Origin: Actinomycetes bacterium | Lineage (GTDB): Bacteria; Actinomycetota; Actinomycetes; Mycobacteriales; Mycobacteriaceae | Direction of reading: 5' to 3' | DNA length: 64,000 nucleotides | Assembly (NCBI GenBank): GCA_023404955.1 | Contig: JAEXZY010000052.1 | Coordinates: 1-64,000 of the forward strand | In this document: positions 43,269-51,450 of the stretch, one piece after another | How the letters are laid out: each line of letters starts with the position of its first letter | Numbering within the stretch: the first letter of the stretch is position 1 | Position numbers and translations under genes: made by a program | The notes under the pieces: generated by a model | The model's database searches: none | The model's input: only the letters and a program-made list of their open reading frames with translations | What the model was told of the DNA's origin: nothing

Positions 43269-43479
43269 CGGCGCCGTCCTTTGCCAGGTCTGCCGCTGTC
43301 TGTCGGTGATCAGTGTGGTTGATCATCCTGTGAACAACATGTGGTTACGGGAACAGTAAGGTCACAGTAACGTTTGTGTCAATTATGTCAGTTATTCAGT
43401 TCGTGGCGTAAGTATGGCACTCGACTTCGCCAGAACGGCAGGTTCGCGTCACATAAAAATTACGGCGCGGTCTCGGGCC

Positions 43480-44190
43480 TCAGCCCCGCGTGACTTTTTC
43501 CGTTGCCCGCCGGCGGTCCAGTGCTGCAGCATCGGGGTGTGCGACGTACACCAGCGACGCACCCACCGCATACGGCGCCAGGAGATGAGCAACCACGTCG
43601 TCGGCCGCGTTCCACGGGGCCGAGGACAGTACGCGATCGTCAGCCCCGAGGCCCTGTGCCTCGGCCTCGGCACCGGCCGCGGCGAACACGTCGTCACCCG
43701 AACGGCCGTTCAGCGCCGGACCCGGCTGCCGCTCGGCGACGATCTGATCGCCGTGCACCCGCACGGCCGTCGCGTAATCCGTAACGCCCACAGGCAGATT
43801 CGCGGCCGGCCGACCGAACGGATCCAGGGACAGCACGGCGACTTCACCGCCGCTTACCGCGGCGTCGGCCTGGTCGAGCCGTCCCTCAGCGCACAAAGCA
43901 AGATCTGCGCTGTCGCCGCCCACGACGGCCTCCGCGCCGATCCACCAGATCCCGAGCAGCACCGCCGCCGTCTGCCAATGGGCGGGCAGCAACACCGCCA
44001 CCCGGCTGCCGGGACCGGCCCCCATCTCGTCGCGCAGCAAGTTGGCGGTCTTGGCCGCCCAGTTCGCCAACGTCACCGTCGAGCATTCGATGCGCTCGCC
44101 GGTCGCGTCGTCGTAGTAGGTGATGCGCGGTCCCGCCGGGTTGCGGGCCAGCAGCGGATCGAGAATCGCGGACGAGAGGTTGAGCGCCAT
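43480..44190 (-). CDS. TIGR03089-family protein (Rv3268-like)
   Basis: The 236-residue protein starts MALNLSSAILDPLLARNPAG and has a partial resemblance to the N-terminus of AMP-binding enzymes: PRITYYDDATGERIECSTVT, TANLLRDEMGAGPGSRVAVL and LLPAHWQTAAVLLGIWWIGA. The AMP-forming signature and C-terminal domain are absent, so it is probably not a ligase. It is mycobacterium-typical and matches Rv3268. ATG at 44190 overlaps the upstream lcp stop, so the two are coupled. Confidence 0.8.
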   Translation of the reverse strand: MALNLSSAILDPLLARNPAGPRITYYDDATGERIECSTVTLANWAAKTANLLRDEMGAGPGSRVAVLLPAHWQTAAVLLGIWWIGAEAVVGGDSADLALCAEGRLDQADAAVSGGEVAVLSLDPFGRPAANLPVGVTDYATAVRVHGDQIVAERQPGPALNGRSGDDVFAAAGAEAEAQGLGADDRVLSSAPWNAADDVVAHLLAPYAVGASLVYVAHPDAAALDRRRATEKVTRG

Positions 44191-45659
44191 CAGTTGACGC
44201 ACTGCGGGTCGTTGGACCCCGCCGTGATGATCGGCGACGCCGCCGGCAGCGCCTCACCGCCGCCCGACGCGTTGGCCACCGGGGCCGACAGCGTCACATC
44301 CGTGCCGTCCAGGCCCGAGCCGGGACCGGTGTAGTCGGCCGACAGCACCACCCGCACCGCGCCCTGCGGCACCGACGCGTCCTCGGCGATCGGCAGCCCG
44401 CCCAGCTCCTTGGCCACCTCCTGAGCTCCCTGGTCGTCGCTCTTGGCGACCTGCACCTGGCTGTTCGTGACCTTGGTGCCCTCGTTGTTGCCGACGTTGC
44501 CCGCGGCGAAGCCCTTGCCCGTCAACACTGTCGAGACCGCCGCGGCCAACCCGTTGACATCGCTGTCGTTGATCACATCGACCGTGGTCTTCTCATTGCT
44601 GTACGCGAGCTCTTCGGTCTTACCCGCTTCCTGGTCGTGCAGCAGGCTGGTCACCCAGTCCTTGACCTCGGGGGGATTGACGCGGACGACCGACTGCATG
44701 CCGTCGTCACTCCAGCCGGCCTCTTCGACGATCGGGATCGTGGCGAACGCGATGTTGCCGCCCGAGAGCTTGCTCAGCTGGTCGGCGAAATCCATGATGC
44801 TCCAGCCGTCGGAGAGTACGACGGAGCGCTGCACCGCGTCCTCGAGCCGATTCAGCGTGGCGGGGCTGGACAGCGTCTCGCTCGAGATCACCTCGTGCGC
44901 CAGTGACGCCATGAACGCCTGCTGCCGGGTCACGCGGTCCAGATCCCCACGGGGCAGGTCATGGCGCTGACGCACGAAACTCAACGCCTGCGGGCCGTTC
45001 AGCTTCTGCCAGCCGGCAGGGAAGTCGGCACCCGAAAGAGGTTCGTACACAGCATTTTTCAGGCAGACGTTGACGCCGCCCAGGGCGTCGGTGATCAACG
45101 CGAAGCCCAGCAGGCCGACCTCGGCATAGTGATCGACGGTCACGCCGGTCAGGTTGGCGACCGTCTTGATCAGCTCCTCGCGGCCCGCCTCGGTCGCTTC
45201 CTTCTCCGCGACCTTCGGATCCTCGCCCTCCTGCTCGACGAGTTGCTTCATCTTCTCCAGATGCACCGAGCCGTAGACGCCGTTGATCTTCATCTTCCCG
45301 ATCCCGGGCGCCTCGACGTACGAGTCGCGGGGGATCGAGATCGCCGTCGCCGAGCGCCCGTTGTTCGGGATGCGGATCAAGATGATCGTGTCGGTGTTGG
45401 TGGAGACATCGTCTCCGGCGCGCAGCGTCGCCAACTCCTCAGCACTGAGCGGATTGCCGTGCGCATCGGTGCGGCTGTCCATGCCGACCAGCAGGATGTC
45501 GATCGCGCCGTCCTCGCCGCCCTCGCCGAGAGCGACCGGGTTGACGTGGTTGATGCCCGACTCGAACGACCGGATCTTGCCCCATGCGACGCCGGTGCCG
45601 ACGACGATCACCAACGTCACGATGACGGAGATGACACGGGTCATCTGAGCTGCAGGCAT
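44190..45659 (-). CDS. lcp1: LytR-CpsA-Psr protein, Rv3267-like (cell-wall glycan ligase)
   Basis: The 489-residue protein has one N-terminal membrane anchor (about residues 8-27), the LCP domain (DILLVGMDSRTD, TDTIILIRIPNN, ISIPRDSYVEAPG, KINGVYGSVHLEKM, LSFVRQRHDLPRGDLDRVTR with the catalytic Arg pattern) and a C-terminal LytR_C domain (TVDVINDSDVNGLAAAVSTV). In M. tuberculosis the Rv3267 protein (Lcp1) links arabinogalactan to peptidoglycan. The order next to rmlD-wbbL supports that role. It is divergent from rmlD. Confidence 0.92.
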   Translation of the reverse strand: MPAAQMTRVISVIVTLVIVVGTGVAWGKIRSFESGINHVNPVALGEGGEDGAIDILLVGMDSRTDAHGNPLSAEELATLRAGDDVSTNTDTIILIRIPNNGRSATAISIPRDSYVEAPGIGKMKINGVYGSVHLEKMKQLVEQEGEDPKVAEKEATEAGREELIKTVANLTGVTVDHYAEVGLLGFALITDALGGVNVCLKNAVYEPLSGADFPAGWQKLNGPQALSFVRQRHDLPRGDLDRVTRQQAFMASLAHEVISSETLSSPATLNRLEDAVQRSVVLSDGWSIMDFADQLSKLSGGNIAFATIPIVEEAGWSDDGMQSVVRVNPPEVKDWVTSLLHDQEAGKTEELAYSNEKTTVDVINDSDVNGLAAAVSTVLTGKGFAAGNVGNNEGTKVTNSQVQVAKSDDQGAQEVAKELGGLPIAEDASVPQGAVRVVLSADYTGPGSGLDGTDVTLSAPVANASGGGEALPAASPIITAGSNDPQCVN

Positions 45660-45727
45660 TCGCCCAGGCTACTGGCGGGCAGGCGGGAGGCGGGGGAGCC
45701 GACCCCGGCGTGCCACACTCGCTACCT

Positions 45728-46585
45728 ATGGCTGACCGAATCGTGATCACTGGAGCCGGCGGCATGGTCGGACGCTTCTTGGCAGGTCAGGCCGCCTCGC
45801 AGGGCCGCGAGGTTCTGGGCTTCACGTCGGCCGAGTGGGACATCACCGGGCCGGACCCCGGCGTTCTCGCCGCCGGCGACGTCGTCGTCAACTGCGCCGC
45901 CTTCACCCAGGTCGACCTCGCCGAGGACGACCCGGACAGGGCGCACGCCGTCAACGCCACCGGTGCCGGCAACGTCGCCGCGGCCTGCGCCCGCGCCGGG
46001 GCGACGCTGATCCACATCTCCACCGACTACGTCTTCGGCGCCTCCGGCGCGCGAACCCCGTACGACATCGACGACGCCACCGGGCCGCTGTCGGTGTACG
46101 GGCGGACCAAGCTCGCCGGCGAGCAGGCGGTGCTGGCCGCGCTGCCGACCGCCTACGTGGTGCGCACCTCGTGGGTCTACGAGGGCGCCGACGGCTCCGA
46201 CTTTGTTGCCGCGATGCGCCGCACCGCTTCCGGGTCGGAGCACATCGAGGTCGTCGCCGACCAGATCGGCTCCCCGACCTACGTCGGCGACCTGTGCGCC
46301 GCACTGTTGCAGATCGCCGACGGCGGTGTCCGCGGACCGATTCTGCATGCCGCCAACGCCGGCGAAGGCAGCCGGTTCGACCAGGCCCGGGCCGTGTTCG
46401 CAGCGCTAGGCGCCGACCCTGCTCGGGTCCGGCCCGTCGACAGCGACCGCCACCCGCGCCCGGCGCCGCGCCCGTCGTACTCCGCGCTGTCGGCCGCCGG
46501 ATCGACGCGCGCCGGCCTCACACCCCTGCAAGGGTGGCGCGAGGCGCTCGCCACAGCACTGCGCCCGCTACCCTCTACGCGATGA
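45728..46585 (+). CDS. rmlD: dTDP-4-dehydrorhamnose reductase RmlD (core copy)
   Basis: The 285-residue protein has RIVITGAGGMVGRFLAGQAA, NCAAFTQVDLAEDDPDRAHA, LIHISTDYVFGASGART and the catalytic YGRTK. It makes dTDP-L-rhamnose for the arabinogalactan linker. It precedes wbbL and manB as in M. tuberculosis Rv3266c-Rv3264c. ATG at 45728 (MADRIVI) is preferred to the upstream start at 45710. The polysaccharide-locus copy at 24344 differs considerably. Confidence 0.93.
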   Translation: MADRIVITGAGGMVGRFLAGQAASQGREVLGFTSAEWDITGPDPGVLAAGDVVVNCAAFTQVDLAEDDPDRAHAVNATGAGNVAAACARAGATLIHISTDYVFGASGARTPYDIDDATGPLSVYGRTKLAGEQAVLAALPTAYVVRTSWVYEGADGSDFVAAMRRTASGSEHIEVVADQIGSPTYVGDLCAALLQIADGGVRGPILHAANAGEGSRFDQARAVFAALGADPARVRPVDSDRHPRPAPRPSYSALSAAGSTRAGLTPLQGWREALATALRPLPSTR

Positions 46586-46601
46586 GATGGGTGACCGGTA
46601 G

Positions 46602-47480
46602 GTGAGCGACGAGCTGTACGTCGTCACGGTGACGTATTCACCGGGGCCGCATCTGGACCGCTTCCTTGCCTCGCTGGCCCACGCCACCGAGCGACCCGTC
46701 ACAGTGATCATGGCCGACAACGGGTCCGACGACGGCACACCCGAAGAGGCTGTTGAGCGCTACTCCAACGCACGGTTGCTGCGCACCGGGGCCAACGTCG
46801 GCTACGGCTCGGCGATCAACCGGGCCGTCGCCGAATACGGATTGTGCAGCAGCACAGACATGTTCGTCGTCGCCAACCCCGACGTGCAGTGGGGCCCCGG
46901 CAGTATCGACCTGCTGCTCGAAGCCGCCGACCGCTGGCCCCGGGCCGGCGCTCTGGGCCCGTTGATCCGCGACCCCGACGGGTCGATCTACCCCTCGGCC
47001 CGGCATCTCCCGTCGATCATCCGGGGTGGCATGCACGCCGTCGTCGGGCCGATCTGGCCGTCCAACCCGTGGACCGCCGTCTACCGCCAGGAGCGGGAGG
47101 ACCCCAGCGAACGCGCCGTCGGCTGGCTGTCCGGGTCGTGCCTCCTCGTGCGCAGCGTCGCCTACGCGGAGATCGCGGGCTTCGACGAGCGCTACTTCAT
47201 GTACATGGAGGACGTGGACCTCGGCGATCGGCTCGGCCGCGCCGGCTGGCAGAACGTCTACGTCCCCTCGGCGGAGGTGCTGCACGCCAAAGGTCACTCG
47301 ACGGGCCGCGATCCCGCCCGCAACCTCGCTGCCCACCACGCGAGCACTTACACTTTTCTCGCGGATCGGTACTCGAAGCGGCGGCACGCTCCGTTACGGT
47401 GGGCGTTCCGGACAGCGTTGGGGGCGCGGTCGCGGCTCGTGGTGCGGAGTTCGATCAGAGCCCGAAGGGGGCAGGGGTGA
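46602..47480 (+). CDS. wbbL: Rhamnosyltransferase WbbL
   Basis: The 292-residue GT2 enzyme has LYVVTVTYSPGPHLDRFLAS, VIMADNGSDDGTPEEAVE, TGANVGYGSAINRAVAEYG, FVVANPDVQWGPGSID and the conserved GWLSGSCLLVRSVAYAEIAG with FDERYFMYMEDVDLGDR. It transfers rhamnose to GlcNAc-PP-decaprenol, forming the arabinogalactan linker. GTG start at 46602. Its stop overlaps the manB start by one base-shifted ATGA. Confidence 0.93.
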   Translation: MSDELYVVTVTYSPGPHLDRFLASLAHATERPVTVIMADNGSDDGTPEEAVERYSNARLLRTGANVGYGSAINRAVAEYGLCSSTDMFVVANPDVQWGPGSIDLLLEAADRWPRAGALGPLIRDPDGSIYPSARHLPSIIRGGMHAVVGPIWPSNPWTAVYRQEREDPSERAVGWLSGSCLLVRSVAYAEIAGFDERYFMYMEDVDLGDRLGRAGWQNVYVPSAEVLHAKGHSTGRDPARNLAAHHASTYTFLADRYSKRRHAPLRWAFRTALGARSRLVVRSSIRARRGQG

Positions 47481-48559
47481 TGGTGAATCCAGCCGAGGTC
47501 GATGCGGTCGTTCTGGTCGGCGGCATGGGCACACGCCTGCGCCCTCTGACATTGTCGGCGCCCAAGCCGATGTTGCCGACCGCCGGGCTGCCGTTCCTGA
47601 CCCACCTGCTCTCGCGGATCGCCGATGCCGGCATCGAGCACGTGGTGCTCGGAACCTCGTACAAGGCGGGCGTGTTCGAAGCCGAGTTCGGTGACGGCTC
47701 GAAGCTCGGACTGCAGATCGACTACGTCGTCGAAGACGAGCCGCTGGGCACCGGCGGCGGTATCGCAAACGTCGCCTCCAAGCTGCGCCACGACACGGCC
47801 GTCGTCTTCAACGGCGATGTGCTCTCCGGATGCGACTTGCGCGCACTGCTGAATTCGCACGCGGAGACCGACGCAGACGTGACACTGCACCTCGTGCGTG
47901 TCGGAGATCCCCGCGCATTCGGTTGTGTGCCAACAGAATCCGACGGCACCGTGACAGCGTTCCTGGAGAAGACGCAAGACCCGCCGACCGATCAGATCAA
48001 CGCCGGCTGCTACGTGTTCAAGCGGTCGATCATCGAGCAGATCCCGACCGGCCGGGCGCTGTCCGTGGAACGAGAGATTTTCCCCGGCTTGCTGGCCGAC
48101 GGTAAGAAGGTCTGCGGCTACGTGGATTCCACCTACTGGCGCGACATGGGCACGCCGGAGGACTTCGTCCGCGGTTCGGCCGATCTGGTGCGTGGCATCG
48201 CGCCGTCACCGGCTCTGACGCATCAGCGCGGCGAGAAGCTGGTGCACGACGGCGCGTCGGTGGCGCCGGGAGCGCTGCTGATCGGCGGTACCGTGATCGG
48301 CCGCGGGGCGGAGATCGCCGGCGGCGCGCGGTTGGACGGCGCGGTGATCTTCGACGGCGCGAAAGTGGGTGCGGGCGCGGTGATCGAGCGGTCGATCATC
48401 GGCTTCGGCGCGCACATCGGGCCACGCGCGTTGATTCGCGACGGCGTGATCGGCGACGGCGCCGACGTCGGGGCGCGCTGCGAGCTGCTCCGCGGTGCCC
48501 GCGTGTGGCCGGGGATCACGATCCCCGACGGCGGCATCCGCTTCTCAACGGACATCTAG
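47480..48559 (+). CDS. manB: Mannose-1-phosphate guanylyltransferase ManB (Rv3264c-like)
   Basis: The 359-residue protein has the nucleotidyltransferase start VLVGGMGTRLRPLTLSAPKP, DEPLGTGGGIANVASKL, VVFNGDVLSGCDL and YWRDMGTPEDFVRGSADLV, followed by a C-terminal left-handed beta-helix of hexapeptide repeats (VAPGALLIGGTVIGRGAEIA onward). It is annotated GDP-mannose pyrophosphorylase in M. tuberculosis and makes GDP-mannose. A dTDP-glucose activity has also been suggested for this family. It is coupled to wbbL. Confidence 0.9.
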   Translation: MVNPAEVDAVVLVGGMGTRLRPLTLSAPKPMLPTAGLPFLTHLLSRIADAGIEHVVLGTSYKAGVFEAEFGDGSKLGLQIDYVVEDEPLGTGGGIANVASKLRHDTAVVFNGDVLSGCDLRALLNSHAETDADVTLHLVRVGDPRAFGCVPTESDGTVTAFLEKTQDPPTDQINAGCYVFKRSIIEQIPTGRALSVEREIFPGLLADGKKVCGYVDSTYWRDMGTPEDFVRGSADLVRGIAPSPALTHQRGEKLVHDGASVAPGALLIGGTVIGRGAEIAGGARLDGAVIFDGAKVGAGAVIERSIIGFGAHIGPRALIRDGVIGDGADVGARCELLRGARVWPGITIPDGGIRFSTDI

Positions 48560-48567
48560 GCCTCTGT

Positions 48568-48628
48568 CGCGAGGGTGCTCTCACGGTAGTGGGGGAGGGG
48601 TCGGAGCTACCGTGATGGCACTTTCGCA
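48568..48628. repeat. 61-bp palindromic repeat, copy B
   Basis: Arms at 48568-48589 (CGCGAGGGTGC...CACGGTAG) and 48607-48628 (CTACCGTGATGGCAC...) around a 17-base loop. It begins nine bases after the manB stop and lies 70 bp before the nuclease-like gene. Unlike the other two copies it is not between convergent genes. Confidence 0.87.
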
Positions 48629-48697
48629 TAGGAAGGGCTGTAGATAACCCTTCGCGAAGAGGGTCGTCGTGTCGGAGGCCGCATCCACGCTCGGCAT

Positions 48698-49567
48698 ATG
48701 CACACCGTGTTCCTTGGCAGTGAAGCGATTGCCGCAGGCGTTCTGACTCCCGGTGAATTGCGCTACGGCTATCGGCGGCTGTATCCAAACGTCTACATCG
48801 GTCGGAATGCCGAGGTCTCGCTTGCCGACCGCACCGTCGGCGCGTGGCTGTGGTCTCAGCGGCGTGCGGTGATCACGGGGAGAGCAGCGGCCGCGCTGCA
48901 CGGCGCACGCTGGATCGACGACCGAGCCCCGATCGAACTGGTCTACGACTGCAAACGGTCGCCAGCGGGCATCATCACCCGCAACGAGCGAATCTCGGAC
49001 AGTGAGGTCTGCCGCATCGATGGCATGTCGGTGAGCTCGCTCGCCCGGACAGCATTCGACCTGGGTCGCCATCTGCCGCTTGCTCGTGCTGTCGAGCATC
49101 TCGACGCTCTCGCCAACGCGACGGGCGTGAGTGACGCGCAGATACTTTCGTTGGCGGAGTCGTATCGCGGCGCACGGGGAATGAAAAGGCTCCGTACTGC
49201 GGTGGCCCACATGGATGCCGGTGCGCAATCGCCCAAAGAGACCTGGCTGCGCATGCTTCTGGTGCGCCGAGGCTTTCCACGGCCGAGGACTCAGATCCCC
49301 GTACTGAACAGCCGCAGCAAGCCCTTCGCGTACCTCGATATGGGGTGGGAGGACGAGAAGATCGCGGTCGAGTACGACGGGGATCAGCATCGCAAAGACA
49401 GGAACCAATACGTCTGGGATGAGCAGCGGCTGCGGCTGATCCGCGCGCGAGAGTGGCTGCACGTGAAAGTGATCAGCGAAGACAGCGAGGCCGATGTCGT
49501 CGAGAGGGTCGCGGCGGCATGGCGCTTCCGCGAAGGTGCGCCCACGGTAGCTGCAGGCGCGTGGTGA
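48698..49567 (+). CDS. AbiEi-like/DUF559 protein with VSR-type nuclease-like domain
   Basis: The 289-residue protein has an N-terminal AbiEi-antitoxin-like winged-helix part (LTPGELRYGYRRLYPNVYIG, AVITGRAAAALHGARWID) and a C-terminal DUF559/VSR-endonuclease-like part (SPKETWLRMLLVRRGFPRP, LDMGWEDEKIAVEYDGDQHR) with Asp, Glu and the EYDGxxHR core. Such genes are common in mycobacteria but their role is not known to me. The last eight or so codons (about REGAPTVAAGAW) and the stop lie in repeat copy C, and copy B lies just upstream. No toxin partner is adjacent. Confidence 0.8.
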   Translation: MHTVFLGSEAIAAGVLTPGELRYGYRRLYPNVYIGRNAEVSLADRTVGAWLWSQRRAVITGRAAAALHGARWIDDRAPIELVYDCKRSPAGIITRNERISDSEVCRIDGMSVSSLARTAFDLGRHLPLARAVEHLDALANATGVSDAQILSLAESYRGARGMKRLRTAVAHMDAGAQSPKETWLRMLLVRRGFPRPRTQIPVLNSRSKPFAYLDMGWEDEKIAVEYDGDQHRKDRNQYVWDEQRLRLIRAREWLHVKVISEDSEADVVERVAAAWRFREGAPTVAAGAW

Positions 49568-49589
49568 CTACCGTAGGTGCACTTTCGCG
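49529..49589. repeat. 61-bp palindromic repeat, copy C, supplying the ends of two genes
   Basis: Arms at 49529-49550 (CGCGAAGGTGC...CACGGTAG) and 49568-49589 (CTACCGTAGGTGCACTTTCGCG region) surround a 17-base loop. The loop's last three bases are the TGA of the DUF559 gene, and the right arm's first three bases (CTA) are the TAG of the convergent Nudix gene. The Nudix protein therefore ends AKVHLR from repeat sequence. Confidence 0.9.
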
Positions 49590-50110
49590 AGGGCGGCCAG
49601 GTGGCGCAGGCCGAAGTCGCTGCCGCCTGGCAGGTCATCTAGCGGCCACCACCGCAGATCCACCGACTCCTCGCTGATCTCGGCCTGGGCCCCCTGCGGC
49701 GCGCGCACCACGAACTGCACGTCGAGGTGTCGCGTCGGCACACCCAGCGAACACGTCACCGGGTGTACATGGATTGCGGTCGGCAGCTCGTCGATGGTCA
49801 ACCCGGCGATGCCCGATTCCTCGGTCGCTTCCCGCAGCGCGGCGGCGACCAGCGTGGGATCGTCGGGCTCGCAGTGGCCGCCGAGTTGCAGCCATCGGCC
49901 GAACCGCGGGTGCAGCGTGAGCAGGGCATGTGTGCCTTCGTGATCGAGCACCAGCGCCGAGCCCGTGATGTGGCCGGGCACCGACTCCCGCAGGCACGCC
50001 TTCGGATTGGCGTCGAGGAACGCCAGCACCGCGTGCCGCATCGACTCCTGCGCCGGATCCGCCGGCTGCCAGCGGGTCAGCGTGTCGATCGCCGATTGGT
50101 GAAGGCTCAC
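49568..50110 (-). CDS. Nudix hydrolase
   Basis: The 180-residue protein has the Nudix box in the order G(x5)E(x7)REATEESGI: LGGHCEPDDPTLVAAALREA then TEESGIAGL. The family hydrolyses nucleoside diphosphates linked to other groups, so the substrate is open. The ATG overlaps the fbiB stop by four bases, so it is coupled to F420 synthesis and could act on a related intermediate. The final codons come from a palindromic repeat. Confidence 0.88.
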   Translation of the reverse strand: MSLHQSAIDTLTRWQPADPAQESMRHAVLAFLDANPKACLRESVPGHITGSALVLDHEGTHALLTLHPRFGRWLQLGGHCEPDDPTLVAAALREATEESGIAGLTIDELPTAIHVHPVTCSLGVPTRHLDVQFVVRAPQGAQAEISEESVDLRWWPLDDLPGGSDFGLRHLAALAKVHLR

Positions 50111-51450
50111 CGCTCGACCAGCAGACCGTCAATGGCGACGGGATCTCGCGGCGCGGCCGGGCCGTCGGCGGCATAGCCGATCGCGATGGCCCCCAGCGGC
50201 TCCCAATCCGCCGCCAGTTCCAGTTCGGCGCGCACCAGATCGGCGGCGAAGATCGTCGAACCGATCCAGCAGCTCCCCACGCCGCGCACGGCGAGCCCTA
50301 CCAGCAGGCCCTGCACCGCTGCGCCGACGGCCACGGTGAACATCGTGTGCTCTGCTGCGGTGCGGTGCTCGTCGGGATAGCTGTGCGCGCCGTCGGGCAC
50401 CATGAACGGGATCACCAATTCCGGTGCTTCGTAGAGTATTTGGCCTCGCGACACCCGGCGCTCCACCGCGGCGGGGTCTCGGCCGTCGCCCAGGAGATCC
50501 TCTCGCCACGCATCTTTCATCGCGTCGAGTAAGCGCAACCGCACCTCCATGTCGCGCACCCACACGAAGCGCACCGGCCGGGTGTGGTGCGGCGCGGGCG
50601 CGGTCAGTGCCTCCCCGACGGCGGCCTGGATCAGCTCTGGAGCAACCGGCTCGTCGCTGAAGCTTCGGACCGACCGTCGCAGCAGCTGCGCCTGCGTGCG
50701 CCCGAGCGCAATGGCCTCTTCGGTGCCGAGCCAGAACAGATCTTCCTCGCCGGCCCGCACAAGGTTGCGCGCGGTCGAGCCGTTGTCCCGCACGGTCAAC
50801 CCGCGCACGACCGCGACGGGAACTGCCGTCAGCTTGCCCTTCACCAAGTCCGCGGCCGCGGCGATTTCGTCGGCGACCGCGATCTCGGTGACGATCAACT
50901 CGTTGCCGTGCTGATCGTGTTCGCCCGCGTAGCCGTGCAGTACCTCGATGCCCGCGGCGCCGATCGCGACGTCGGTCTGACCGGTGCGCCAGGCGCGGCC
51001 CATCGTGTCGGTGACGACGACGCCGACGCGCACACCGAGCCGCTCGTGCACGGCGGCTCGCAGCGCGGCGGCACTCCCATCGGGATCGACGGGAAGAAGG
51101 GCGAGTTCGTGCGAGTCGACGTTCGAGCCGTCCACACCGGCGGCGGCCTGCACCAGCCCGAGCGCGTTCTCGGTGATCAGCGTGCGGCCCTTGCGGGCCA
51201 GCACCCGCACCGCCTCGCCGTCGATCAACCTGCGCCGCAGCGTGTCTCGCAGCTCGGGATCGGCCGGCGCATCCACCATGCGGCCCTCGCACTTGGACAG
51301 CACCTTGCTGGTCACCACCACCACGTCGTCGTCGCGCAGCCATGGCGCGGCGTCGGCGATCGCGGCCCCGAGATCGTCGCCGGGCCGGAACTCCGGAAGC
51401 CCCGGCACCGGCAGCACTTCCAGCCGCGCGGACGTGCCGTGGTCTCTCAC
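50107..51450 (-). CDS. fbiB: Coenzyme F420:L-glutamate ligase FbiB
   Basis: The 447-residue protein has an N-terminal CofE-like ligase domain (about residues 10-245: LPEFRPGDDLGAAIADAAPW, VVVTSKVLSKCEGRMVDAPA, VVVTDTMGRAWRTGQTDVAIG) and a C-terminal nitroreductase-like FMN domain (about 250-447: RRSVRSFSDEPVAPELIQAA, GVGSCWIGSTIF). It adds glutamates to F420-0 and, in mycobacteria, reduces dehydro-F420-0. Its start overlaps the fbiA stop by four bases. The order fbiA-fbiB is as in M. tuberculosis Rv3261-Rv3262. Confidence 0.94.
   Translation of the reverse strand: MRDHGTSARLEVLPVPGLPEFRPGDDLGAAIADAAPWLRDDDVVVVTSKVLSKCEGRMVDAPADPELRDTLRRRLIDGEAVRVLARKGRTLITENALGLVQAAAGVDGSNVDSHELALLPVDPDGSAAALRAAVHERLGVRVGVVVTDTMGRAWRTGQTDVAIGAAGIEVLHGYAGEHDQHGNELIVTEIAVADEIAAAADLVKGKLTAVPVAVVRGLTVRDNGSTARNLVRAGEEDLFWLGTEEAIALGRTQAQLLRRSVRSFSDEPVAPELIQAAVGEALTAPAPHHTRPVRFVWVRDMEVRLRLLDAMKDAWREDLLGDGRDPAAVERRVSRGQILYEAPELVIPFMVPDGAHSYPDEHRTAAEHTMFTVAVGAAVQGLLVGLAVRGVGSCWIGSTIFAADLVRAELELAADWEPLGAIAIGYAADGPAAPRDPVAIDGLLVER

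Noticed and set aside
48698..49567. DUF559/AbiEi-like gene as part of a toxin-antitoxin module
   Set aside because: No AbiEii-like nucleotidyltransferase toxin is adjacent; manB and a Nudix hydrolase are the neighbours.
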